In this document: positions 35,879 to 44,912 of the stretch, piece after piece
Layout of the letters: each line of letters begins with the position of its first letter
Position numbering within the stretch: the first letter of the stretch is position 1
Origin: Ideonella sp. A 288
GTDB taxonomy: Bacteria; Pseudomonadota; Gammaproteobacteria; Burkholderiales; Burkholderiaceae_C
Length of the DNA stretch: 64,000 nt
Direction: 5' to 3'
Assembly: GCF_002198735.1 (NCBI RefSeq)
Contig: NZ_MWLO01000126.1
Coordinates: forward strand, 1 to 64,000
Notes under the pieces: generated by a model
The model's database searches: none
What the model saw: the letters and a program-made list of their open reading frames with translations, nothing else
Told to the model about the DNA's origin: nothing
Translations under genes and position numbers: made by a program

Positions 35879-36730
35879 ATGGCAACCAAGCGAGAAGAGG
35901 CCATGGCGCTTCTGGACCGGGAACTGCCGGTGGGCACCGAGGTCTGGTCGAGCCGCCACGGCGCGCGCTTCCAGCAACTCACCAACACCTCGCACGAGAC
36001 GCTGGTCGCCAACTGGAAGAAGGGCGGCATCATGACCTCGTGCAACGGCTTCGCAGGCTGGTACGCGGGGCGGATGGGCATCACCGGCATCGAAAGCTTC
36101 TTCAAGCTCGAGGACTCGCTGGTCAAGATCGACAAGGGCCACGCCTGGGTGCCGGCCGACGGCAAGGCCGACCCCAAGATCGGCGACATCCTGCACCACT
36201 CGAAGGGTGGCACCGGGCTGCACGTCGACGTGGCCATCGGCTTCACCCCGGACCGGCGCCTGGTGCGCGCCGCCGCCGGCCAGACGCTGTTCAAGTCGCC
36301 ACGCAACCCGGCCGCCGAGACCGACGTGCTCAAGCGCGTCACCGGCGACGGGCCCTACAACTTCCGCAACCTGATCGGCTGGCTCGATCTCGAGCGCTTC
36401 TTCCAGGAGGCCCCCGCCGCAGACGCCACCCCCACGTCGAACTGGGCGATGGGCTGGTGGGACGTGAGCGACGGCAACCAGTACTACTACCACTTCGGCC
36501 CCGACGGCCGCGTGCAGTACACCAAGAAGCGTCCGGTGACCTCTTTCGCGCCACCCGCCGTGCCGCTGAGCAGCGGCCAGTATCAACTGCGGCCGAACAA
36601 CGTGGTCTTCATCCGCTGGAACCCGCTGGACGGCGGCGCCACCGAGGAGACCTTCACCGCCACGGGCAACCGCCGGGCCATGAACGGGCGCTCGAACCGC
36701 TACGGGCCGCTGGCGGCGCGCCGGCTCTGA
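35879..36730 (+). CDS. Putative papain-fold (NlpC/P60 or CHAP-like) amidase with C-terminal domain
   Basis: 283 residues, GAGGAGATC before the ATG. No named family recognised. The N-terminal half has a Cys in MTSCNGFAGWYAG (Cys55) and a His in GLHVDVAIGF (His115), with DILHHSKGG before it, which is the Cys...His order of NlpC/P60, CHAP and related amidases. The second half (from ~165) is rich in Trp/Tyr/Asn (WWDVSDGNQYYYHFG) and ends in RSNRYGPLAARRL; it resembles a lipocalin-like beta domain. No signal peptide. Isolated gene. Confidence 0.5.
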   Translation: MATKREEAMALLDRELPVGTEVWSSRHGARFQQLTNTSHETLVANWKKGGIMTSCNGFAGWYAGRMGITGIESFFKLEDSLVKIDKGHAWVPADGKADPKIGDILHHSKGGTGLHVDVAIGFTPDRRLVRAAAGQTLFKSPRNPAAETDVLKRVTGDGPYNFRNLIGWLDLERFFQEAPAADATPTSNWAMGWWDVSDGNQYYYHFGPDGRVQYTKKRPVTSFAPPAVPLSSGQYQLRPNNVVFIRWNPLDGGATEETFTATGNRRAMNGRSNRYGPLAARRL

Positions 36731-36869
36731 GCCCCTGTGGCCCACCCGGCACCGCCGGCTGGCCATGCACCAGGATGACGCATCGGCTCATTGGCCCGGC
36801 TTTGTCCTGGCGCGTCACTGCGGCAAATGGCGTGGGGTACGCTCGATGGCCATCCATCAAGGAAGTCCC

Positions 36870-37274
36870 ATGCGCGCCCCCCGCCTCCGCAAGTCCCAGT
36901 CGGTCACGTCCCAGGCCGCCGAACTCGCCATGGCGGTGCCGCAGGTCGTCGTGCACCGGATGACGCGCCTGGCCATGGCCGGGCCCAACGTGTCGGCGCG
37001 CGACCGCAAGGAATTCCAGTTGATGGTGGAAGAAAAGCAGGCCGCGTTCACCGAGGCCTGGCAGGCGATGGCCACGCAGTCGCTGCACGCGCAGGGCCAG
37101 TTGGCGGCGTCGTTCATGCAATCGCTGTGGACCCCGGCGAGCCCGCACTCGGCCACCTCGCTGGCCACGCAGATGCACGACGCCACGATGGGCGTGCTGG
37201 GCAAGGGCATCGCGCCGATGCACCGCAAGGCCGTGGCCAACGCCAAGCGGCTGGCGCGCACGCGCCTGCGCTGA
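36870..37274 (+). CDS. Phasin-like protein
   Basis: 134 residues. AAGGAAG stands 5 bp before ATG 36870. The protein is Ala/Gln/Met-rich and helical: a Lys/Arg-rich N-terminus (RAPRLRKSQS), ELMVEEKQAAFTEAW-type helix and a Lys/Arg-rich C-terminus (MHRKAVANAKRLARTRLR). This is the pattern of polyhydroxyalkanoate-granule phasins of Burkholderiales. Function on PHA granules is family knowledge; no PHA genes are nearby. Confidence 0.7.
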   Translation: MRAPRLRKSQSVTSQAAELAMAVPQVVVHRMTRLAMAGPNVSARDRKEFQLMVEEKQAAFTEAWQAMATQSLHAQGQLAASFMQSLWTPASPHSATSLATQMHDATMGVLGKGIAPMHRKAVANAKRLARTRLR

Positions 37275-37302
37275 TCGGCCGGCGGCGCACTGCCGCCCCG
37301 GG

Positions 37303-38688
37303 TCAGACGAAGCCGAGGTTCCGCGTCGCGAAGTTGCCGATGCGCGGCACCACCAACGCCAGGTCACCCGCACCCACGCCCAGCCAGGTGGCCAGCGTGG
37401 CCCCGAACTGGTCGACCGAGGTGCTGGGCAGCAGCCGGCCCTGGCCGACATCGTCGGGGCCGTTCACGGCCACGGCGGGAGCCGTGCCGTAGAAGCGGCG
37501 GCCTTTGACGGCACCGCCCATCACCATGTGGTGGCTGCCCCAGCCGTGGTCCGACCCATCGCCGTTGGACGAGAGCGTGCGGCCGAAGTCCGACGCGGTG
37601 AACGCGGTGACCTGGCCGGCCACGCCCAGTTCCACCGTGGCGTCGTGAAAGGACCGCATCGCGCCGGCCACCCGCGCCAGCAACTCGGGGTGCTTCTCGG
37701 GCAACCCGTCGTGCAGGTCGAAGCCGCCCAGCGACACCATGAACACCTGCCGCGACAGGCCCAGCGTGCCGCGCGCGGCGATCAGGCGGGCCACCATCTT
37801 CAACTGCGACGCCAGCGGGTTGGCCGCGTCGAACGGCGTGGCCAGCGCGGGCACCGAGGCCAGCGCGGCGCTCACCGTGGCCTCGGCGTCGATCGACCGG
37901 CGGGTGATGCGCGACATCTCGTCCTCGAACAGGTGCGCCCGCGGCTGGGTGATCAACGTGCGCAGCGCGGCCTGCGCGGTGGACGAGCCGTACAGCGAGC
38001 GGGCGATGCCGTTGATGGCCACCGCGCCATTGGGGCCGATCTGGTACTGCACCGCGCTGCGGCCCGACAGGTAGACCGCGTTGCCGGTGACCGACACGCA
38101 GGTGAAGACGCTGTTGCCGTTGCCCGACAGGATGAGGTCGCCGATGCGCCCGCCCCAGCCCGAGGTGGCGCCCTCGGGCAGGTCGGACTGCCAGATCGAC
38201 TGCTGGTCGTTGTGCGAGAACAGCTTGGGCGGCAGCGGCACCGAGCGCGCGGTGTACTGGGCCACGGTGGTGGGCTGGATCAGCGGGCCGACGTTCAGCT
38301 GCACCGCCAGCGCGCCGGCGTCCCACAGCGGCTTCAGCGGCGCCATCTCGGGCGCCAGCGCGTACTGCAGGCCGTCGGGCAGCGGCACCGTGGGCGCCAG
38401 CGCCGTGGCCTGCAGGCTGGCCAGCGGCGTGGCGATGCCGGTGCGGATGGCGGCATAGCTCGCATGGTGAGCGGCATCCACCGGCACCAGCGTGTTGCCC
38501 TGGTCGTTGCCGCCGTACAGGAAGACGCACACCAGGGCCTTGTAGTCGCCCGGGGCCCCGGCCGCCGCCGCGTCGGCCATCAGCGACAGGTTCAATGCCC
38601 AGGGCGCTGCGGCACCGGCCGCGCCCACCAGGGCGCTGCGGCGCAGGAAGGCGCGGCGCGCCAGGTCGGTGGGGTCGGTCCGGCTCAT
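37303..38688 (-). CDS. DUF1501 family protein with Tat-type signal
   Basis: 461 residues. The N-terminus has a twin-arginine-like RRAFLRRSALVGAAGAAAPW signal, then VCVFLYGGNDQGNTLVP, a DUF1501 (sulfatase-like fold) hallmark, and ASDFGRTLSSNGDGSDHGWGSHH near the C-terminus. It lies downstream of a DUF1800 gene; this pair is widespread in Burkholderiales, and is exported or periplasmic, with no settled function. Confidence 0.88.
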   Translation of the reverse strand: MSRTDPTDLARRAFLRRSALVGAAGAAAPWALNLSLMADAAAAGAPGDYKALVCVFLYGGNDQGNTLVPVDAAHHASYAAIRTGIATPLASLQATALAPTVPLPDGLQYALAPEMAPLKPLWDAGALAVQLNVGPLIQPTTVAQYTARSVPLPPKLFSHNDQQSIWQSDLPEGATSGWGGRIGDLILSGNGNSVFTCVSVTGNAVYLSGRSAVQYQIGPNGAVAINGIARSLYGSSTAQAALRTLITQPRAHLFEDEMSRITRRSIDAEATVSAALASVPALATPFDAANPLASQLKMVARLIAARGTLGLSRQVFMVSLGGFDLHDGLPEKHPELLARVAGAMRSFHDATVELGVAGQVTAFTASDFGRTLSSNGDGSDHGWGSHHMVMGGAVKGRRFYGTAPAVAVNGPDDVGQGRLLPSTSVDQFGATLATWLGVGAGDLALVVPRIGNFATRNLGFV

Positions 38689-38702
38689 GGCGCGCGTCTC
38701 AC

Positions 38703-38785
38703 TTGAGTCAACGAAGGGCCGCTCCCGAGTTGACTCAACCCCCTCGGGGGGCGGAGGCGGGGTCTTTGCCGCCGCCTGGGGGCGT
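38703..38785. repeat. Dispersed palindromic intergenic repeat, copy A
   Basis: Arms TTGAGTCAAC (38703-38712) and GTTGACTCAA (38729-38738) are a perfect 10-bp inverted repeat enclosing GGGCCGCTCCC, followed by CCCCCTCGGGGGG and a GC-rich stem (GGCGGAGGCGG...CCGCCGCC). The GGGCCGCTCCC and CCCCCTCGGGGGG blocks recur at 47.0-47.1 kb. It fills the 97-bp gap between DUF1800 and DUF1501 genes and may act as an mRNA hairpin. Confidence 0.7.
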
Positions 38786-40828
38786 TCATTTCTGCACCTG
38801 GTACTCGGGGCTGGCCATCACCAGCAGCACCGCGGTGTGGACGCGGCCGGCCCGGCCCGCGGCGGTGCCGGCCGAGAGGCTTTCGATGGCGCCCTGGATG
38901 AGGCTGCGCGTGCTGGCCTGCAACTGGTCGGCGCACAGCAGCAGTTCCACGCGGGCCAGCAAGGCAGCCGCGTCGCCGGCCAGTGCCAGCTCGGCCGCGT
39001 AGTCGGCCTGCAGGTCGGCGTGGCTGTTGCCGACCACGTTGCGCAGGTAGTTCAGGCTGCCGGCCACGCTGCTCTCGTTGGCCAGCTGGAACTCGGGCGC
39101 CACCAGGCCCGATTCGGCGATCTCGGTGCCCGCCGGCACGTAGCCGGGGCGGAAATAGTTGAACACCGACGGCGAGCGCAGCGGGCTCTGGCCCAGCCGC
39201 GTGGCGGCGTCGCTGGTGTTGCCGATGGCCCAGTCGCCGCCCTTGGACGTGGCCTTGAAGCTGCGCGCCCAGTGCACCAGGCGCAGCATCGGCTCGCGCA
39301 GCTTGCCGAAGGCCGGCGCCACCAGGCCCAGGTCGCTGCGCGCCTCTTCGTCCAGCAGCACCGCGCGCACGACGGCCGACAGGTCGCCGCGCACGCCGGC
39401 GCCGTTGTCGGCAAAGGCCGCGGCCACGCGGCGCACATAGGCCGGGCTCGGGTTGCTGGTGACCAGCCGCTGGATCAGCTGCCGGCCGATGAAGGGCCCG
39501 ACGTTGGGGTGCGCGGCCAGGGTGTCCAGCGCCATCGCCAGCGCGGTGGCGCCGGGCGTGTTGGCCGGCACGGTGGTGCCCAGAAAGCTGGCCGCCAGGG
39601 GCGAGTGCAGCGCCGCGTTCAGCACCATCGGCCGCCGCGCGAACGCGGGCCCGGCCTCGCCGCGCGGCAGGTCGACGTTCCAGCCGGTGAAGACGCGGGC
39701 CAGCTGCGTCACCATGTCCTGCGTGTAGGTCTCGATCGGCCGGCCGCTGCCGTCGAGGCGCGGCGTGCCATCGGGCTCGAGCACCACCAGGCCGATGGAG
39801 AACAGCTGCATCACCTCGCGCGCATAGTTCTCGTCGGGCAGGCGGCCGGTGCCGGCGTTCTCCTTCTGGTTGCCGGCGGTGTTGAGGTAGCTGCCCATCG
39901 CGGCGTTCAGCGTCACCGCCTCGAGCAGCCGCCGGTAGCTGCCGAAGGCGTGGCTGGCCAGCAGGTCCCACCAGGCGGCGAGCTTGAACTGCTTGTAGGG
40001 GCCGCTGATGCCGTCGAAGCCGACGACGAAGATCTCGGCCAGCGCCGCCGTGACGCGCTGGCGCAGGCTGTCGGGCGCGGTGATCAGTCGCTGCCACACC
40101 TGCCCGTCCACGCCAATGGCGCTGTTGCGCGCGTCGGGGTTCGTGTCGAGCCCCTTGCCCACCAGCCAGTCCCAGTTGCCGGGCGACACGGGCCGCGCGA
40201 ACTCCTGCGCCAGCCAGGCCGTGTAGCCGAGACGGCGCACGTCGGCGATGGCCGCGTCGGTGGGGCCCAGCGTGGCCTGCGCCAGGAAGCGCGCAGCCTG
40301 CGCGTCGCTGAAGGCGGTCTGCGTGGCGAACACCTGCGTTGCGTAGTCGGCCAGCCGGCCCACGGCCACCGGCACCGTCGAGTGGCCGGACACCGGCCCG
40401 AGCAGATAGACGGTGCCGGCATCGGCGCCGGTCTCCGACACGCCCAGGTAGTTGTCGGGGCCGGGGTAGTGGCGGTAGACGTAGGGAGCCGAGCGCTGGT
40501 CGGGTTCGGTGGTCGGGAAGAACTGCGGGTGGGCCCGCTCGGCCCAGTCCATCAGCTCGGTGGCAGTGGGCACGCGCAGCGGTGCGTCGGACGCGGCGGC
40601 CACGCCCAGGATCTGGCGGCGGGTGGGGGCCTCGGCGGTGCGCGAGAAGGCCGCCGGCAGGCGCCCACCGCCGCCACAGGCCGACAGCAGCGCGGCCGCG
40701 GTCAGGGCGCCGACGATGGGGGAGGTGCCGAGGGCCATTGAGGGGCCGAGCTCGCGCGCAGGCGGCGTGGTGGCCGCTGGGCCTGCCGCAGGCGGTTCAC
40801 GGACCGCCGGCTCGTCGATGTGCGGCAT
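38786..40828 (-). CDS. DUF1800 family protein
   Basis: 680 residues from ATG 40828 (GAGGGCAGG before it); a second Met at 40738 would start a lipoprotein-like signal ending LLSAC. DUF1800 signature blocks: AARFLAQATLGPT, LPDENYAREVMQLFSIGL, VFTGWN, FIGRQLIQRLVTSNPSPAYVRRVAAAFADNG and SPSVFNYFRPGY. A 100-residue region between the signal and the domain holds a Ser/Pro-rich stretch. Coexists with DUF1501 in the same orientation. The family's role is unknown; export is likely. Confidence 0.85.
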   Translation of the reverse strand: MPHIDEPAVREPPAAGPAATTPPARELGPSMALGTSPIVGALTAAALLSACGGGGRLPAAFSRTAEAPTRRQILGVAAASDAPLRVPTATELMDWAERAHPQFFPTTEPDQRSAPYVYRHYPGPDNYLGVSETGADAGTVYLLGPVSGHSTVPVAVGRLADYATQVFATQTAFSDAQAARFLAQATLGPTDAAIADVRRLGYTAWLAQEFARPVSPGNWDWLVGKGLDTNPDARNSAIGVDGQVWQRLITAPDSLRQRVTAALAEIFVVGFDGISGPYKQFKLAAWWDLLASHAFGSYRRLLEAVTLNAAMGSYLNTAGNQKENAGTGRLPDENYAREVMQLFSIGLVVLEPDGTPRLDGSGRPIETYTQDMVTQLARVFTGWNVDLPRGEAGPAFARRPMVLNAALHSPLAASFLGTTVPANTPGATALAMALDTLAAHPNVGPFIGRQLIQRLVTSNPSPAYVRRVAAAFADNGAGVRGDLSAVVRAVLLDEEARSDLGLVAPAFGKLREPMLRLVHWARSFKATSKGGDWAIGNTSDAATRLGQSPLRSPSVFNYFRPGYVPAGTEIAESGLVAPEFQLANESSVAGSLNYLRNVVGNSHADLQADYAAELALAGDAAALLARVELLLCADQLQASTRSLIQGAIESLSAGTAAGRAGRVHTAVLLVMASPEYQVQK

Positions 40829-41000
40829 GGGCCTGCCCTCGTGGTGCGCGGATTGCACGCCATTGTGGCGGCCATCCCCGGGGCGGGGCCAAGCGGCTTT
40901 ACCGTTCGAGAGTGCAGCTTTACGTTCGGCAACGGTGCGTGCGGATGCCAGCGCAACGACCGACCGGGGGCGGACTGGGCGCCCGCCGCCGCGGGGCGGG

Positions 41001-41633
41001 TCAGAACCCCAGGCTGGCGAGCAGGTCGTCGACCTCGCCCTGGTTGGCCACCACATCGGTGCGGCCTTCGGGGTTGACGATCGGGCCGTGCAGCACGTTG
41101 GGGTCGACCTTCTCGCGCTGTTCCGGCGGCACCACGCTGACCAGCAGCTTGACTAGGCTGTCTTCCAGCTCGTTGGCCAGCCCCACCACCTTGGCCACCA
41201 CCTGGCCGGTGAGGTCGTGGAAATCCTGCGCCATCATGATGTCGGTGAGGTGCGAGTCGATCACCTTGGTGCGTGCCTCGACCTCGTTGACGAAGTTGAA
41301 GACCGCCCCGGAGGCCACGGCCTTCACCGGATCGGCCAGCAGCGCGGCGGCCAGGCGGCGGGTTTCCTCGGCGATGTGCGCGTGCTCGGCCTTGGCCTGG
41401 TCGACCGAGTTCAGCACCTTGTCGGCCGCGGCGGCCGTCTTGTTGGCGATGTAGTTGAGCCGGCTGCGCGCGTCGGGCAGGCCGTCCGCGGCGATCTGCA
41501 GCTTGGGCATCACACCGAGCTGCTGCATCGTGTCGTGCAGCAGCCGCGTGATCGAGCCGATCTGCTGGAACACTTCCGGCGAGGCCACGATGCCCTGTTC
41601 CGGGACGAGGGCGGTCAGGTCTTCCATCTTCAT
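41001..41633 (-). CDS. cheZ: Chemotaxis protein phosphatase CheZ
   Basis: 210 residues. CheZ dephosphorylates CheY-P. The catalytic helix is DIMMAQDFHDLTGQVV (Asp131, Gln136). The C-terminus (NQGEVDDLLASLGF) is the conserved CheY-binding tail. 16 bp after cheY; last gene of the mot-che operon. Confidence 0.95.
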   Translation of the reverse strand: MKMEDLTALVPEQGIVASPEVFQQIGSITRLLHDTMQQLGVMPKLQIAADGLPDARSRLNYIANKTAAAADKVLNSVDQAKAEHAHIAEETRRLAAALLADPVKAVASGAVFNFVNEVEARTKVIDSHLTDIMMAQDFHDLTGQVVAKVVGLANELEDSLVKLLVSVVPPEQREKVDPNVLHGPIVNPEGRTDVVANQGEVDDLLASLGF

Positions 41634-41649
41634 GTTGGTTCTCCCTCAG

Positions 41650-42048
41650 TCAGGCCGTGGCGGCGATCTTCTGCAGGATCTTCTGCACCTTCTCTTCCAA
41701 GGTGGCCTTGGTGAAGGGCTTGACGATGTAGCCGGCCGCCCCGCTCTGCGCCGCGAGCACGATGTCTTCCTTGCGCGCCTCGGCCGTCACCATCAGCACG
41801 GGGATGTGCTTGAGGCTGTCGTCGGCCTTGCAGGCCTTGAGCAGGTCGAAGCCGTTCATGTTCGGCATGTTGATGTCGCTGACGATGAAGTCGAAGCGCT
41901 GGTTCTTCAGCATGTTCAGCGCCACGGCGCCGTCCTCGGCCTCTTCGGCGTTGTTGCAGCCCATCTCCTTGAGCAGGCCTCGCACGATGCGCCGCATGGT
42001 GGAGAAGTCGTCGACGATCAGGAACTTCAGGTCGGATGGCGTGCTCAT
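41650..42048 (-). CDS. cheY: Chemotaxis response regulator CheY
   Basis: 132 residues, a single receiver domain. Acidic pocket VDDFST, phospho-acceptor Asp in [10 protein letters not shown], Thr in MVTAEA and Lys in YIVKPFT are all present. CheY-P binds FliM to switch rotation. It lies 47 bp after motB and 16 bp before cheZ. Confidence 0.95.
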   Translation of the reverse strand: MSTPSDLKFLIVDDFSTMRRIVRGLLKEMGCNNAEEAEDGAVALNMLKNQRFDFIVSDINMPNMNGFDLLKACKADDSLKHIPVLMVTAEARKEDIVLAAQSGAAGYIVKPFTKATLEEKVQKILQKIAATA

Positions 42049-42095
42049 GAAATCCTCGGGAATTTGAGACGTACGGACAGAGGCGATGCCTGCAT

Positions 42096-43070
42096 TTATC
42101 GGCCGTTGACCGCTTGACTTGACACCAGCTTGGGTTTTTCGGGACGGATGGACGGCTCAGCGTCGGCCTCGGCCTCGGCCGGCGGCTCGGCCTGCACCTG
42201 GGGTCGGAAGACCCGGTCCTCGGCTTCGCGGTTCATGACGATCAGGCTGATGCGCCGGTTCTGCGGATCGAGCGGGTCGTCGCGGTTGAAGGGCGAGCTT
42301 TGCGCCAGGCCCTGCACGCGCAGCACGCGGTCTTCGGTGAGGCCGCCGGCCACCAGCTCGCGTCGCGAGGCATTGGCGCGGTCGGCCGAGAGCTCCCAGT
42401 TGCTGTAGCCGCGCTCGCCGCCCGAGAAGGGCTGCGAGTCGGTGTGGCCCTCGAGCGTGATGCGGTTGGGCACCTCGGACAGCACGCTGCCGATGGCCCG
42501 CAGCAGCTCGCGCATGTAGGGCTTGACCACCGCGCTGCCCGAATCGAACATCGGACGCGACAGCTCGTCGACGATCTGGATGCGCAGGCCGTCGCGCGTC
42601 ATGTCGAGCTTGATCTGCGAGGCGAACTGCGCGAGCTTGGCGTTGTTGCGCAGCTCGCTCTCCACCTTGTCCTGCAGTTCCTTCAGCTTGGCCGCTTCGG
42701 CGCGCTGTTGCTCTTCCTTGAGCTTGCGCAGGTTGAAGGTGCTCTTCTCGCTGTCGGGCGAGCCCTTCTTGACCTGGCCCTGGCTGCGGCTGAGATCTTC
42801 GCCGCCGCCCTTGACCACGCTGGACGAATCGCCCGAGCCCGAGCCACCGCCCATCAGCGACACCTTCATCGGAGACTGGAAGTAGTCGGCAATGCCCTTC
42901 TTGTCGCCGTCGGTGGTGGAGCCCAGCAGCCACATCAGCAGGAAGAAGGCCATCATGGCCGTCACGAAGTCGGCGTAGGCGATCTTCCACGCCCCGCCAT
43001 GCACCGCATGGCCGCCCTTCTTCACCCGCTTGATGATGATGGGCTGCAGCTTCTTCGCGTCACCGGCCAT
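42096..43070 (-). CDS. motB: Flagellar motor stator protein MotB
   Basis: 324 residues. One membrane helix with the proton-carrying Asp in [19 protein letters not shown], then a linker of Lys/Glu/Ala coiled coil, and an OmpA/peptidoglycan-binding domain with [20 protein letters not shown] and [13 protein letters not shown]. Next to motA with 2 bp between them. Confidence 0.96.
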   Translation of the reverse strand: MAGDAKKLQPIIIKRVKKGGHAVHGGAWKIAYADFVTAMMAFFLLMWLLGSTTDGDKKGIADYFQSPMKVSLMGGGSGSGDSSSVVKGGGEDLSRSQGQVKKGSPDSEKSTFNLRKLKEEQQRAEAAKLKELQDKVESELRNNAKLAQFASQIKLDMTRDGLRIQIVDELSRPMFDSGSAVVKPYMRELLRAIGSVLSEVPNRITLEGHTDSQPFSGGERGYSNWELSADRANASRRELVAGGLTEDRVLRVQGLAQSSPFNRDDPLDPQNRRISLIVMNREAEDRVFRPQVQAEPPAEAEADAEPSIRPEKPKLVSSQAVNGR

Positions 43071-43072
43071 GG

Positions 43073-43930
43073 CTATTTCTTCTTCACGTGGGATTCGAGC
43101 TCGGTGAAGGTCGGGCGGTCACCGGAATAGAGCACCTTGCGGCCGAACTCGATGGCCACCTGCGGGGCATAGCCCTGCATGCTGGCGAGCAGCGTGGTCT
43201 TGATGCACTGCAGTTCCTTGCCGGCGTCCTCGACCTTCTGCTCGAGCAGGCCGCCCAGCGGCTCGACGAAGCCGTAGGCCAGCAGGATGCCGAGGAAGGT
43301 GCCCACCAGGGCCGAGCCGATCATGCCGCCCAGCACCGCGGGCGGCTGGCCGACCGAGCCCATGGTGTTGACCACGCCCAGCACCGCGGCCACGATGCCG
43401 AAGGCCGGCAGGCCACCGGCCAGGCGGGCGATGGCGGCCACGGCGGCGTGCTCCTCGGCGTGGTGGGTGTCGATCTCGCTGTCCATCAGCGATTCGATCT
43501 CGTGCGCGTTGAGGTTGCCCGAGACCATCATGCGCAGGTAGTCGGTGATGAACTCGGTGACGTGGTGGTCGTTGCCCACGGTGGGGTACTTCTGGAACAG
43601 CGGCGAGCTGTGCGGGTCTTCGACGTCCTTCTCGATGGACATCAGGCCTTCCTTGCGCGCCTTCTGCAGGATGTCGTACAGCAGCGCCAGCAGCTCCATG
43701 TAGCGGGCCTTGCTGAACTTGCTGCCCTTGAAGCAGGCGCCCAGGCCCTTCAGCGAGGCCTTGACGACCTTCGTCTGGTTGTTGGCCAGGAAGGCGCCGA
43801 TCGCGGCGCCGAAGATGGTGATCATCTCGAAAGGCAGCGCCTTCAGGATGACGCCGATGTTGCCGCCGTGCACGATGTACACGCCGAAGATGCAACCCAG
43901 CGCGAGGACCCAGCCGATGATGACGAACAT
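43073..43930 (-). CDS. motA: Flagellar motor stator protein MotA
   Basis: 285 residues, four membrane helices. The conserved stretch RLAGGLPAFGIVAAVLG and the TFLGILLAYGFVEPL helix are the MotA signature; the cytoplasmic loop (residues ~60-165) holds charged residues that contact FliG. The C-terminus is KK-rich. The gene follows a methyltransferase gene by 9 bp, which puts the promoter upstream at 44.8 kb. Confidence 0.96.
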   Translation of the reverse strand: MFVIIGWVLALGCIFGVYIVHGGNIGVILKALPFEMITIFGAAIGAFLANNQTKVVKASLKGLGACFKGSKFSKARYMELLALLYDILQKARKEGLMSIEKDVEDPHSSPLFQKYPTVGNDHHVTEFITDYLRMMVSGNLNAHEIESLMDSEIDTHHAEEHAAVAAIARLAGGLPAFGIVAAVLGVVNTMGSVGQPPAVLGGMIGSALVGTFLGILLAYGFVEPLGGLLEQKVEDAGKELQCIKTTLLASMQGYAPQVAIEFGRKVLYSGDRPTFTELESHVKKK

Positions 43931-43939
43931 GGTGTGTGG

Positions 43940-44791
43940 CTATTCCGCGTTGTGCTTGGCCGGGCCCCGGTGGACGGCCGTCCTGGGGGTTTTATCGGCC
44001 GCGGGCGCGGCGGATTGAGTCGACCGATCGCTCGATTTGCGTTCCGCGCCGCCGACGCGGTACAGCCACACCGGCCGGCCGGCCGCGCCCGCCAGCTGCG
44101 CGTCGGCGCGGCGCGACGGCACCGGGAACTCCAGGCTCGCCAGCCAGGCGCCCGGCGCCATCTCGGCCTCGGCCTTGGCCAGCGCGCGGTCCATGCTCTC
44201 CGGCCGCTGGAACAGGTACACCAGGGTCACGCCCTGCCACGGTTCGCGCCACATGTCGCCCTGGCGCACGCGAGCCCAGGGGCAGCGCAGCCGGGCCAGC
44301 AGGCCCAGCGGCCAGCTGCGCTCCACCCCTTCCACCTGCGCCTGCGGGCAGGCCCGGCGCAGGGCCTGCAGGCCATGGCCGAGGCCGCAGCCGGCGTCGA
44401 GCACGCGGGCGCCGGGCGCCAGGCCGGTGGCCTGGGCCAGGCCGGCCAGCGCGTCGGCCGGGGTCGGGAACATCGGCGCGTCGCGCCAGGCCTGCAGCGG
44501 GTACAGCCAGGCCAGCAGCGCCAGCGGCAGCAGCCAGGCGGCGGCGGGCAGTTCGGCGCCCAGGCCCGACAGCATCAGCGACAGCGGAAAGCCGCCGCCC
44601 ATCAGGCCCTTGCGCCAGGGCGTGTCGCCCCAGGCCCAGGCCAGCGCCACGGCGGCCAGCGTGGCCGCCAGCGCCGCCACGGGCACACCTTGGTTGCGCA
44701 AGACCACGAACAGCGCCCAGCCGGTGGCCCAGGCCACCAGTGCCGGCAGGGGCCACGGCAGGCGGCGTCGCGGCAGCGGGACCGTACTCAT
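43940..44791 (-). CDS. Membrane-anchored SAM methyltransferase-like protein, first in the mot operon
   Basis: 283 residues. Two or three N-terminal hydrophobic stretches (LPALVAWATGWALFVVL, VAALAATLAAVALAWAW, PAAAWLLPLALLAWLYP) precede a methyltransferase domain: RVLDAGCGLGHGLQALR, VEGVERSWPLGLL, VRQGDMWREPW. The acidic motif II is E, as usual. It sits 9 bp before motA. The ATG 44791 is the only plausible start and lies 7 nt after a -10-like hexamer, implying a leaderless transcript. Confidence 0.7.
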   Translation of the reverse strand: MSTVPLPRRRLPWPLPALVAWATGWALFVVLRNQGVPVAALAATLAAVALAWAWGDTPWRKGLMGGGFPLSLMLSGLGAELPAAAWLLPLALLAWLYPLQAWRDAPMFPTPADALAGLAQATGLAPGARVLDAGCGLGHGLQALRRACPQAQVEGVERSWPLGLLARLRCPWARVRQGDMWREPWQGVTLVYLFQRPESMDRALAKAEAEMAPGAWLASLEFPVPSRRADAQLAGAAGRPVWLYRVGGAERKSSDRSTQSAAPAADKTPRTAVHRGPAKHNAE

Positions 44792-44798
44792 GGCCACG

Positions 44799-44854
44799 AG
44801 TGTGGGTGGGCAGCACCCCACGGGGTCGCCGGAAAAGCGGCGGGATTCGGGCCC
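44799..44854 (-). promoter_or_regulatory. Candidate FlhDC-class promoter of the methyltransferase-motAB-cheYZ operon
   Basis: On the - strand: GGGCCCGAATCCCGCC (from 44854), CGCTTTTCCGGCG, then CACACT (44804-44799) 31 nt after the TTT. Class II/III mot operons are often FlhDC- or FliA-controlled. No TCAAG/GCCGATA sigma-28 element is seen here. Confidence 0.6.
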
Positions 44855-44912
44855 CTGGGGCTCGACTCGCGCGGCATGGGCCCGACGCGACCGAGGCGTC
44901 GCAGCGCGGCCT

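Noticed and set aside
36785-36810. Sigma-54-like TGGC...GC element upstream of the phasin-like gene
   Set aside because: The GG-to-GC distance does not fit the strict -24/-12 spacing.
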